NCBI RefSeq assembly: GCF_037038585.1
Contig: NC_092523.1
Location: forward strand, 935,001-999,000
Direction of reading: 5' to 3'
Length of the DNA: 64,000 nucleotides
Source: Patagioenas fasciata
Lineage: Eukaryota > Chordata > Aves > Columbiformes > Columbidae
Shown: positions 53,919 to 64,000 of the stretch, one piece after another
Numbering within the stretch: the first letter of the stretch is position 1
Layout of the letters: each line of letters starts with the position of its first letter
Position numbers and translations under genes: made by a program
Notes under the pieces: generated by a model
What the model saw: only the letters and a program-made list of their open reading frames with translations
Database searches by the model: none
What the model was told of the DNA's origin: nothing

Positions 53919-56900
53919 ATGCACGCAGCCCCGTGGCTCGTCCTCCTGGCCAGCCTCGTCCCGCCAGGTACGGTGTCACCGTGGGAGCTGTCACCCTGCA
54001 GTCCCCGAGCTCCTGGACTGACGTTTTGTGGAAGCGGGAAAGTGGGAAGTGAAATACAGGGTGTTTCACAATGATGGACCCCAGTTCCAGCTGAAATAGC
54101 TTTGAAATCAGGTCCAACTGTTTGAAACGCCCGGTATTGCACCTTCTGTTTGTCTCTTGGTCAGACACTCACAAAAAGTCACCCCTGTCCTGCTGCCTGG
54201 TTGCTGCTCTGTGCAGATCCCCCTCCTCAAAGTAATCTCAACACTTGGAGTTATTGAATACAGATTTTGTTCCACGAGCTGCCAGTCGAGGGTTCTCAGG
54301 GACTCAGTGCAGAGCCGGGTGGTGGTTGGACTGGATGATCCTGAGCGTCTCTTCCAACCAAAATGATTCTGTGCTTCTAAGCCCCCAATCCTTTGCCGCA
54401 GCAACCCGCTGGTTCTTACACCCGTTTTAGCCCCTGGTGCTGCCTTACATGATTCGCTGCGTCGTGTCCCCAGTTGTGTTTGGGGACACGGTGTCTCACT
54501 GGGACCTCTCCCAGTGTCACGGCCAGGTCCCTTGTCACCTGGTGGGCGCAAGGAGCCGCGGGTGATGCTTGGGGACAGGCAGGACGGCTCTGGGGACCTG
54601 CTCCTGGCTCTGCCGTGGGCCATGCCATGGCAGGTGGTGCTCTGGGGACATCTGATGGCACCCCGTTGTGCTCCTGCAGGCAGCGCTGCCCATGTCCCTG
54701 TGTCCCCTCCTCCTGATGTGGAGGGACGGGGTGGCAGGGGATGGTCAGGGCATGAGAGAAAGGACAAGGAGCCGGATGGGGGTGGAGGAGCGGAGGAAAC
54801 AAGCTTTTGGATTGCCAGGAGGGCAAATTGTCCTTTTATACCACTTATTTAGGCCTTTTCTTCCCAAGCGCAGCCGGTGCCATGTGCTGTCTGGAAGCAG
54901 CACCCACCGATCTGACTTTCCCCATCATTTCCCCCTTTACTACTTCAGAGTTTTCTGCTGAGGGGTTTAATGTCCTTCCTGCCCGCTCTGCTCTCCCCCC
55001 AGCCCCTCCGTGCCTACTCAGCAGCTCAGGGGGGTTTTGCAGCCCCACCGGCTCCCGAGGGGACGGGAGCTGCACCCTGACCCCCTTCCCTCTTCCCCCC
55101 TCTGACGCAGCCCTTGGCTCCTGGGGGGTCAGCTACCCCGAGTCCCTGCGGGGCATCGCGGGGTCCTGCCTGGTGGTTCCCTGCACCCTGAGCTACCCCG
55201 AGGAGGTGACGGCGGCCGATGGCATCGTGGCCATCTGGTACAAGGACTACGAGGGCCAGAAGACGCTGGTGTACCACTCGGGGGGGCAGGAGGCGGACCC
55301 CGGCTTCAGGGACCGCGCGCGGCTCCTCGGGGACCCCGGCGCCGGGAACTGCACCCTGCAGCTGCGGGGGGTGACGCCGGGGGACAGCGGCTCCTACCGC
55401 TTCCGCTTCGAGATCGTCAACGGGGACCGCTGGTCGGCGGCGCGGGACGTGCTGCTGAGTGTCTCGGGTGGGTACGGGGGTGTCACCCCTGCAGCCCCCT
55501 GCCTGCCCACCCCACCTAAACACCCCCCTGCTCTCTGTCCCCAGATGACCTTGAGCGCCCAAGTGTCGCTGCCAGCGAGGAGCAAACTGAGGGACAAACG
55601 TCCACCCTGGAGTGCTCCACTCCCTACGTCTGCCCGTCGGGAAGCGTCACCCTGCGCTGGGAGGGCTTCGACCCCCAGGTGTCGGCGCTGTCCAGCCGGG
55701 TGCAGCTGGACACCAGCGGGGTCGGCCACCACGTCACCCTCACCACCTCCTTCTCGTGGAAGGACCACGGCAAAAAGTTGCTCTGCGAAGTTTCTTACGA
55801 CTCGAGGAAGGCGAGCGAGGAGCTCGTCCTGCGGGTGAGACGTACGTGGGGCAGCTCGGCGTGGGGCGGGGGGACGGGGACACCTCTGCCACAGCCGGGA
55901 CCCCCAGGTACCCTCCTGCTGCTCATCGCGTCTCCCCCTTTGCTGCCTTCCCAGCCCCGTGCAAAAGCTCAGAGCAGAGTTTCACAGAATCACCACAGAA
56001 CCATTTTAGTTGGAAAAGCCCCTTAAGATCATGGAGTCCACCCATAACCCACCCTGTCCCTGCCCCATGTCCGGAGAACCTCCTGTCCGTCTGTCCAGCC
56101 CTCCAGGGATGGTGACTCCAGCACTGCCCTGGGCAGCCTGTTCCAATGCCCCATAGCCCTTTGGGGAAGAAATTGTTCCCAGATCCAACCTCAACCTCCC
56201 CTGGCGCAATTTGAAGCTGTTTCATCTTATTGTGTCCATCTGTCCTCCCCGCAGACGCCCCCAAGGACACCCAGGTGTCACTCAGTCCCTCAGGACAGAA
56301 CATCCGGGTGGGTGACACGGTGTCCCTGGCCTGCGAGGTGACCAGCAGCTACCCCGCCATCTCGCGGTACCGCTGGTACAAGGACGGGGTGGCCGTGGGC
56401 AGCGAGCGCGCCCTGACCCTGCGGGGCGTTCGCCGGGAGGACCACGGGCTGTACCGCTGTGATGCCGAGAACGCCGTCGGGGTTGGCGCCGCACCTGCCG
56501 TGGTGCTCTACATCTTCTGTGAGTGCTGGGGGGTGCTCGGAGCTGGGGCTTTGCTGGGGGGCAGCGGGAGAGAGTGTTCGCAGTGAGTCCAGACTGGGAT
56601 GGGCACAGGCTGGTACTGGCCAGGAGTCGGGACTTGGTGGTGGAGGCGACGCCACCATCGTGCCGCACCTGCATCCTTCACGGTGCAGCCCCAAAGACAG
56701 GGCAGGTTTCTAACCCCCAGACCTCCCGGGAGAGGTGACGCTGAGTTTTGTCCCCAAGGTTTTGTGTTAAAACAAAGTCTGGAACAAACCCAAATGCCTC
56801 TCACCGCCATCATCATCCCTGGGGGGACAGAGGGGATCCCACCTGTCCTCAGACTCTGCCCCACGCTGCAGGGATGGGGGGATCTCCGGGGGTTGGGGGG

Positions 56901-59900
56901 TCCTGTCCTGCCCCCGCTCCCATCCTGAACCCGGTCCCGTGTCCGTCAGCCGCAGAGATCTCGGTGAGCCCCGCGGCCGAGGTGCAGGAGGGCACGGCCA
57001 CCACCTTGTCCTGCGACGTCCCCGGCAGGGAGGGCCAGGACCTGAACTACACGTGGTACAAGAACGGCGCCTGGCTGAAGGAGGGCTCGGCGCACACCCT
57101 CCTCTTCCTCCACACAGCCGCCAGTGACGCTGGCTACTACTCCTGCAAGGTGACAAATGACCGGGGCAGTGACACCTCCCAGGCCATCAGACTGAGCGTG
57201 ACATGTGAGTGCCAGGGGACGGGGGTCCCCACCAGGCGAGGGTCCAGGGGCTGCGCAAACCCCCAAGTCAATACAAAGATTCTGCCTCAAACGTCTCAGG
57301 TGCAGCTGAAAGGGGGTTCAGCCCCGCTGGGCAGAATTTGCTGAAAATGCAACAATTTCGTTCACAAGCTGCATTTGAAGGTGCAGTTACGTGGTATTTG
57401 TGTTTCCAGGGTCCTGTCCGGTCATGGGAGCATCTCCCACTCCCCCACTCACCTAATAAACCACGTGGGGGGGGTCACTAACGGAGATGCCAGCTGTGAA
57501 AATAACAGCTCGGCAGCTTTTGCAAGTCAGGGGAAAAATCAACAGCCGCGGGTTTGGCTGTGACATTTCTGGGAGTGAATAAACAGAACCGGCCGATGAC
57601 AGGGGACAAGCAGCACGGGGGAGCGGCCGCGCGGGTCGGGGGGGCACGTCCCCTGTGCCGTGCTGCTGGGACCCCCGAGCCGCAGCGTCCCCTCCCGTCC
57701 CGCAGACCCCCCCCGCACCCCCAGCATGGCGCTGCTGCAGGAGCCGGCGGGCGGGCGGCTGGTGGCCATCCGCTGCGCCGTGGACAGCCGCCCCCCGGCC
57801 GCGCTGGCCATCCACCGCGGCGACACCCTGCTGGCGGCCAGCGGCGCCCAGGCCGCCCCGCGCCAGCGCCTCGGGGTCACCGCCACCCGCAACGCCCTGC
57901 GGCTGGAGATCGCCGACGCGGGCCCGGGGGACAGCGGGGAGTACCGCTGCACGGCCACCAACGCCCACGGCAGCGCCAGTGTCACCAAGAGCTTCCGCGC
58001 CCGCGGTGAGTTCCGGTGACAAGCTCCTGGATCTTAGGGTCCGATGAGTCCCTGTGGCAGTTTGTGCTGGGGTGAGGGGGCCCCTGTGGGGACCGCGTGG
58101 CACCGGGGGACATTGGTGTCTTAGGGATTGTGTCCCCTGCAGCCCTTCCCCACCACGGGGGTCACAGGTGTCACAGGGCTGATGGCATCCCTGAGTTTTG
58201 TTTTCAAAATGCCACAAAATCTGTAACAAAGTTTGTCCAAACTTTGTTGTGTCCCCAGCGGTGCACGACATCGGGGGACACAGAGGTGACCGGCTCCCCC
58301 TGCTGTCCCCCCACCCTCTGCACGTGATGGCTCCCCCAGAAGTGATAGTTTGGGGTGACAGAGGAGGGGAAGGGAAGGGAAGGGAAGGGAAGGGAAGGGA
58401 AGGGAAGGGAAGGGAAGGGAAGGGAAGGGAAGGGAAGGGAAGGGAAGGGAAGGGAAGGGAAGGGAAGGGAAGGGAAGGGAAGGGAAAGGAAAGGAAAGGA
58501 AAGGAAAGGAAAGGAAAGGAAAGGAAAGGAAAGGAAAGGAAAGGAAAGGAAAGGAAAGGAAAGGAAAGGAAAGGAAAGGAAAGGAAAGGAAAGGAAAGGA
58601 AAGGAAAGGAAAGGAAAGGAAAGGAAAGGAAAGGAAAGGAAAGGGAGCCCCTCAAACCATGTCCAAGAGGAACCTTCTTTAGAATGTCAAAAAAAACCAA
58701 AATGGATCTTGGGGTCCAACTCCAGAGAAAATAAACCCGAGTTTGGGTACCTGGGCTCCATTTCCAGCTGGCCAAGGTGCCCCAGCCCAGCTGGATGGAG
58801 CTCGGGGGCGAAAGTTCCCCCTCCCTCGCTGACATCCCTCTCATCCCTGCCGCAGCTGCCCAGGTGCTGGTGCAGCCCTCGGCAGAGGTGCGGGAGGGGA
58901 CAGCTGTCACCATGACCTGCCTGGGGGCTGGGGACACGGCGGGGGACACCCTGTACAACTGGTACCGGAACGGCAAGCGGCTCCTGGGGGGCTCGGCCCC
59001 CACTCTGCGCTTCCCCTCCATCCGCGGCGAGGACGCGGGGGCTTTCCAGTGCCAGGCCCGGGGCGGCAATGACAGTGACGTATCGGTGGCCGTCGCGCTC
59101 CGTGTGCTCTGTGAGTGCTGGCGGGTCAGCAATGGGGGTGCTGGGTTTAGGGTCCTGTGGGAAACCCTGCTGTGGTAAATCAGGATTCAGGAGAGGAGGA
59201 ATTCAGAGAATCCCCAAACTCCCAAGAATTCAGCTTCTCAGAGTAATATTAATAAATGATCCCTTTGAAAAATATATTCTGGCAGTTTTCTGCCTTCCGA
59301 ATATTTTGCCTGCTGTAAAATAAAAATCTTCCCTGATACAAAAAGATACAATTAAGAAGTTCCACTCCGACCAAACGGCGTTTTTCTGTAGCCGTGGTAG
59401 GAAATGTGGATCACAGCCGGTCCCAGATGCCCACACCACTGGGGTCTCTGCAGATCTGCTGAAGAGCTTGAGGGACCAGGTGACAGCAGAGGTGCCACCA
59501 GAGGTGCCTGGGACAGGCAGGGCCCTGCAGAGAGGCGGCAGATGTGGGACCTTGGGGTCTGGCTGCTGGAGGGTCGTGGGATGCCCAAGAGCTGGAGAGA
59601 AGCAAGTGCAGAATCACGGATGGTTTGGGTTGGAGGGCCCTTCCCAGCCCCCCAGTCCCCCTGCCATGAGCAGGGACGTCGTCCCATCCCCAGTGCCTTC
59701 CCTGCCATGAGCAGGGACATTGTCCCATCCCCAGTGCCACCCCTGCCATGACAGGGACATCTTCACCAGCTCAGGTTGCTCAGAGCCCGTCCAGCCTGGC
59801 CTGGGATGTCTCCAGGGATGGTTCAGCCACCCCCTCTCTGGGTACCTGCGCCAGGCTCTCACCACCCTCAGGGCAACAATTCCTTCCTCACGCCCAGCCT

Positions 59901-62900
59901 GAATTCGGAGTTCTCCCAACCTCAGGAACCCACAATATCCTCACCAGTGGTGTTTTGACCCCGCAGTTCCACCGAGGCCACCGGTGATGAGCTCCTTCCT
60001 GCAGACCCAGGGTGGACACCTGGGCATCATCCAGTGCAGCGTCGAGAGCGACCCAGAGGCCAACCTGACCCTATGGAGAGGAGAGGAGGTCATCGCCTGC
60101 ACGGGGGGCTGCCCCACGTCCACCCGGGTCCAGGCCACCTTCTCCTACAACAGCCTGAGAGTGGAGATCCGGGAGGTGATGGTGGAGGACGAGGGGACCT
60201 ACGTGTGCTGGGCTGGGAACTCACAGGGCAATGCCAGCGCAACCGTGGACTTCAGGGCTGAGAGTGAGTGTGGGGAAGGTGCCGCGGACCTCTGGGAGGG
60301 TGGCAGAGAATGCCAGGGGTGGAGACAAGCTCGGGAGATCCAGGGTGATGGCGGCAGAAGGACAGGATGAGCAGAAAGAGGCCACATGCCCATAGAAGCT
60401 GGTGAGGGGCTGGAGCACAAGTGTGATGGGAGCGTCTGAGGGACCTGGGGGGTTCAGCTGGAGAACAGGAGCTGAGGGGAGACCTTCTGATCTCTGAACT
60501 GCCTGAAAGGAGCTTGGAGCCAGGGGGGTCGGGCTCTGCTCCCCAGGAACAAGCGCCAGGAGCAGAGGAAACGGCCTCAAGTTGCACCAGGGGAGGCTGA
60601 GGTTGGATGTGGGAACAATTTCTTCCCCAAAGGGCTGTGGGGCATTGGAACAGGCTGCCCAGGGCAGTGCTGGAGTCACCAGCCCTGGAGGGCTGGACAT
60701 GGAGTTGAGGTTCTCAGGACATGGGGCAGGGCCAGGGTGGGTTATGGTTGGACTCTGTGATCTTGAGGGGCTTCTCCAACCCAAATGATTCTATGATGAG
60801 CTCACACCTCTTTGCCCCTGCCTGTGTCCCTGCCCGTAGCTGCCACCATCACGGTGTCACCGTCCTCCCGTGTCCTGGAAGGCCAGGCTGCCAACCTGAC
60901 CTGCCACCTGAGCAGCCGCTCCCCGGCGCCACCCAACGTCACCTGGTACCACAACGGGCAGCAGGTGGCCGAGGGCTCGGCCGCGTCGCTGGTGCTGGGC
61001 CGGGTGGCCAGCGCGGACGCCGGGCTCTACCAGTGCAGGGCCAGCGCGGCGGGCGGCAGCCGCAGCTCCCCCGCTATCCCCCTGCATGTGCTGTGTACGT
61101 GTGGGGTCACTGGGTACAGCTCGCGAGGGTGGCTGATGGTGGTGGGGACAGCATGGTCACCCTGGGGGTGGTGTGGTCTCCATGGGGCCTGCAGGACCCT
61201 GGTTGACAGACATGCCTTCCCTTTCCCTTTCCCTTTCCCTTTCCCTTTCCCTTTCCCTTTCCCTTTCCCTTTCCCTTTCCCTTTCCCTTTCCCTTTCCCT
61301 CTCCCTCTCCCTCTCCCTTTCACTCTCCCTTTCACTCTCCCTTCCCCTTCCCCTTCCCCTTCCCTTTCCTTTCCCCCTTTTCTTCCCCTTCCCACCTTCC
61401 CTTTTTCTCCTTCTCCTTCTCCTTCTCCTTCTCCTTCTCCTTCTCCTTCTCCTTCTCCTTCCCCTCCTCCTCCTCCTTCTTCCCTTCCCTTCCCTTCCCT
61501 TCCCTTCCCTTCCCTTCCCTTCCCTTCCCTTCCCTTCCCTTCCCTTCCCTTCCCTTCCCTTCCCTTCCCTTCCCTTCCCTTCCCTTCCCTTCCCTTTCCC
61601 TCTGTTTCCTGGAAGTGGCCACTATTTCCCCGGAAATCCCCCCCGGGGTGCCCGAGCGGCTCCATGTCCCCGCTCTGCCCGCAGACCCCCCACGGGACCC
61701 CCGGTTCTCTGCGTTCCTGGAGACAGAGCGGGGCCACCTGGCCATCTTCCAGTGCTCGGTGGCCAGCAACCCCCCTGCCCAGCTGGCCCTGAGCCACGGC
61801 CACCAGCTGGTGGCCACCAGCGCCGGGGGAAACAGCCCGCGGGTCAGAGTCACGGTCGTCCCCAACGCCATCAGGGTGGAGATGCGGGAGGTGACGCCAG
61901 AGGATGAGGGCAGCTACGACTGTACGGCCACCAACGCGCACGGCACCGTGTCCCAACACCTGTACATGCGTGTGCAGGGTGAGCGTGTGACACTGGAGGG
62001 GTGACACTGTGGGGTGTTGGGTGGGACACAAAACATGACTGTTTCTGTGTGGCTCCTGCCTGTGTGACACTGATGGGACAGACACACGCTCTGGTGCTGG
62101 CCCACGGTGACAACAAAATGTCACTGAGCATCGCAGGCTCCGGCAGGTGACCCAAAGGGACTGAGCCGCCACAGCTGGGTGTCATCCTGTCCCCAGGCCA
62201 CTGCAGGGACACCACGTTGTGCTGAACCTCAGCAGGCAGAAGCACCGCAGCTCACAGGGGGTGGGACGGGGTGTCCCCACCCTGCTGGGGGTCCCCGCAC
62301 AGGCTGTGACAAGCAGAGACCTGGGGTCTGTCCTGGGGGGGCTTTCTGGCTGTGGGGGAACAGGGTGAGCACCCAGCCCCTCCCACCTCTGCACCCACAC
62401 TCTGGAGTGAGGCAGCACCCCAATTATTGGGGCAATTTGCAGAAATCCTGGAGGGAATTAATATTTGGGGTGGGAATTTGGCATCCAGGCGGGTCATTCC
62501 AACTGTGTCTCCATGCGAGCTGGTGTCCCTGGTGCCACCAGGTGCCACCCAGGCTCGCCCCACCCCAAATCAACCACTTGTATTCAAACACTTCAGCCCC
62601 GGGTGCCCCCAGTGATGGAGCTGGGGGGGGACAGGGAGCAAAATGATTGTCTAGTGCCAGCTGCGGGGTTGCAAAGTTGTGTGACAAGACAGGACAGGAG
62701 CACCCGAACCTGCCACTGCGATGCACGCTGTGGTTTGTCCCCGTCCCTCACCGTGCCGGGGCTGCTCGGGAACCGGCGGTGACGAGCTGGTGGCATCATC
62801 TCCCTGTGCTCCAGCCGCCCGAGTCCTCATCTCGCCATCGGCAGAGGTGCTGGAAGGGGACAACGTGTCCCTGACGTGCCAAACAGCGGGACAGCCGCAG

Positions 62901-63069
62901 GATGACACCGTCTACAGCTGGTACAAGGACAGCCAGCGGCTCCAGGACACCCCCGGCCACCTCCTCACCCTGCCCCGTGTCACCAGCACTGCCACCGGCT
63001 CCTACCACTGCCGGGCCCAAGGCCCCTCGGGGACCAGCGTGTCACCAGCTGTCACCCTGCATGTGTCCT
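53919..63069 (+). CDS. SIGLEC1: Sialoadhesin (SIGLEC1/CD169), signal peptide plus first ten Ig domains; continues beyond the window
   Basis: Sialoadhesin is a macrophage surface lectin that binds sialylated glycans. Exons are 53919-53967, 55111-55467, 55545-55841, 56255-56518, 56950-57204, 57706-58005, 58856-59110, 59967-60263, 60840-61094, 61685-61978 and 62815-63069. Every intron is phase 1, as in Ig domain genes, and one exon encodes each domain. About 959 residues are present. The signal peptide is MHAAPWLVLLASLVPPGALG. The V-set domain keeps the siglec residues: Trp in SWGVS (21), the sialic-acid arginine in YRFRFEI (115), Trp in DRWS (124), and paired cysteines GSC/VPC (36, 41). Domain 2 has LECSTPYVC, the partner-cysteine motif. 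Then follow alternating C2 domains of about 85 residues (SPSAEVLEG, WYKD) and 98-100 residues (PPR, ATNAHG). No transmembrane segment is reached; human SIGLEC1 has seventeen Ig domains, so about seven lie outside. CD22-like siglecs are a less likely alternative. Confidence 0.94.
54057..54134. mobile_element. 78-bp mariner-like MITE in SIGLEC1 intron 1
   Basis: CAGGGTGTTTCACAATGATG opens the element and GTTTGAAACGCCCGG closes it as an imperfect inverted repeat, with TA directly outside both ends (54055-54056 and 54135-54136). The left end matches the element at 51065, so both belong to one family. Confidence 0.7.
54305..54382 (+). mobile_element. CR1 3'-end fragment
   Basis: GGTTGGACTGGATGATCCTG and CTTCCAACCAAAATGATTCT are a CR1 tail in SIGLEC1 intron 1. 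Confidence 0.85.
55978..56240 (-). mobile_element. CR1 LINE 3' end, antisense, next to SIGLEC1 exon 4
   Basis: TTTAGTTGGAAAAGCCCCTT, CTCCAGCACTGCCCTGGGCA and CTTTGGGGAAGAAATTGTTC are the reverse complement of the subfamily at 10024. The element ends about 15 bases before the exon acceptor at 56254/56255. Confidence 0.9.
58362..58647. repeat. (GGGAA)n followed by (GGAAA)n in SIGLEC1 intron
   Basis: About 24 perfect GGGAA pentamers change abruptly near 58484 to about 32 perfect GGAAA pentamers. The tract is pure purine on the plus strand. Confidence 0.97.
59613..59915 (-). mobile_element. CR1 LINE 3' end with internal tandem expansion, SIGLEC1 intron
   Basis: ATGGTTTGGGTTGGAGGGCC through GGTTGCTCAGAGCCCGTCCA is a minus-strand CR1 tail. 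Inside it the phrase CCTGCCATGAGCAGGGACAT with TCCCATCCCCAGTGCC is repeated about three times, an expansion absent from the related copies at 32908 and 51262. Confidence 0.88.
60398..60798 (+). mobile_element. CR1 LINE 3' end in SIGLEC1 intron 8
   Basis: GGAGCACAAGTGTGATGGGA through GGAACAGGCTGCCCAGGGCA to CCCAAATGATTCTATGATGA is the same subfamily as 10024 and 13101. It ends about 42 bases before the acceptor of the ninth exon. Confidence 0.93.
61210..61605. repeat. Composite polypyrimidine tract (CCCTTT, CTTCTC, CTTCC) in SIGLEC1 intron
   Basis: About 390 bases of C and T pass through three successive unit types. The last unit, CCCTT, is complementary in type to the purine array at 58362. 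The tract ends about 80 bases before exon 10. Confidence 0.96.
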
Positions 63070-63074
63070 GTGAG

Positions 63075-63718
63075 TGGGACAGGGTGGGATGGGATGGATG
63101 GGGTGGGATGGGATGGGATGGGGATGGGATGGATTGGGTGGGGATGGGGATGGGATGGATTGGGTGGGGGTGCGGGTGCGGATGGGGATGGGATGGGATG
63201 GGATGGATGGGTTGGGTGGGATGGATGGGACAGGGTGGGATGGGATTGGATGGGATGGGACAGGATAGGGATGAGGATGGGGGTGGGGTGGGGTGGGGTG
63301 GGTTGGGTGAGATGGATGGGTCAGGGTGGGATGGATGGGTCAGGGTGGGATGAGATTGGATGGGATGAGGATGGTGCTGGGGTGGGGTGGGATGGGATGG
63401 GATGGGATGGGATGGGGTGGGGGTGGAATGGATGGGATGGCGTGGGATGGGATGGGGTGGAATGGACGGGATGGGATGAGGATGGTGCTGGGGTGGGATG
63501 GGGTGGGGTGGGGTGGGATGGGATGGGATGGGATGGCGTGGGATGGGATGGGGTGGAATGGGATGGGATGGGATGGGATGGGATGGGATGGGATGGGATG
63601 GGATGGGAAGGGATGGGATGGGGTGGGGGTGGAATGGATGGGATGGCGTGGGATGGGATGGGGTGGAATGGACGGGATGGGATGAGGATGGTGCTGGGGT
63701 GGGATGGGGTGGGATGCT
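63075..63718. repeat. (GGATG)n microsatellite after SIGLEC1 exon 11
   Basis: About 640 bases of GGGATGGGAT and GGGGTGGGAT pentamer variants begin six bases after the donor. It has the complementary pentamer to the array at 47405. A higher-order piece with GGATGAGGATGGTGCTGGGG recurs at about 63360, 63473 and 63680. Confidence 0.96.
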
Positions 63719-63719
63719 G

Positions 63720-64000
63720 AGCAAGGCCAGCTGGTCACACAGGTCTATGTCCTTACCCAGCCCTGGCTACTGGCACTGTCCCCAAACACTGTGTGTCCCA
63801 CACACAGGACTTGAACTACAGCTCCACACACTTTGTAACCAGACGTTGTCCATCCTTAGGAAAGGGCAAAGTGTTAAAAGTGACAGTTTACGGGAATATA
63901 TCTCCCCGATACCCCCCAGTCTGAACCAAACCCACGCTGGGGGTCCCGGCCCTTTCAGCAGACTGTTCCCTGGGTGGGGCGGCTGCTCCTCTGCTGTCAC
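63720..64000. other. SIGLEC1 intron sequence to the window edge
   Basis: Unique sequence with no exon. The next Ig exon, expected to start with the PPR-type domain, is outside the window. Confidence 0.5.

Noticed and set aside
57453-59132. Minus-strand open frame of 559 codons
   Set aside because: It is antisense to SIGLEC1 exons and crosses the GGGAA/GGAAA array; its serine-phenylalanine blocks are repeat translation.

Overview
The window is GC-rich vertebrate DNA, almost certainly from a bird and probably from a gene-dense microchromosome. This rests on many CR1 LINE 3' ends with the typical ATTCTATG tails, a very high density of GC-rich minisatellites, short introns, and five genes in the order of human chromosome 20p13. 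The species cannot be fixed from the sequence.

Layout. The 5' end of CDC25B (four coding exons, minus strand) lies at 192-1986, with a TATA/CCAAT promoter just above it, and the gene runs off the left edge. About 7 kb of minisatellite-rich intergenic DNA follows (2.2-8.9 kb), dominated by a 39/40-bp tandem array at 5526-7386. SPEF1 (plus, 9049-12132, 235 aa, seven exons) and C20orf27 (plus, coding 15985-23333, 174 aa, with a non-coding first exon near 14.4 kb) come next. HSPA12B is on the minus strand (stop at 24640, start at 37519, 677 aa, twelve coding exons, non-coding first exon near 40.5 kb) and is convergent with C20orf27. A 13-kb stretch without a recognisable gene (41-53.9 kb) holds simple repeats, CR1 pieces and mariner-like MITEs. 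SIGLEC1 (sialoadhesin, plus) starts at 53919 and leaves the window after its tenth Ig domain at 63069.

Order and relative orientation match human 20p13 (CDC25B, SPEF1, C20orf27, HSPA12B, SIGLEC1), except that I see no CENPB between CDC25B and SPEF1. The genes form a conserved neighbourhood, not one pathway: cell-cycle phosphatase, ciliary microtubule protein, small conserved protein, endothelial Hsp70-like ATPase, and macrophage sialic-acid receptor. Exon models were built by eye from splice sites, reading phase and remembered human proteins; all phases close without a break.

Most long open frames here come from tandem repeats and are not genes. The most unusual signal is a tandem array in an HSPA12B intron (about 25.68-26.39 kb) whose unit appears to copy the splice donor of the adjoining exon, so the intron carries about ten donor-like sequences. 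Other points of interest are a 550-bp higher-order repeat in the 39/40-bp array, TA-flanked mariner-like MITEs (one split by a CR1), CR1 tails lying against splice acceptors, near-identical CR1 copies flanking the 3' half of SPEF1, and preserved sialic-acid-binding residues in the avian SIGLEC1.
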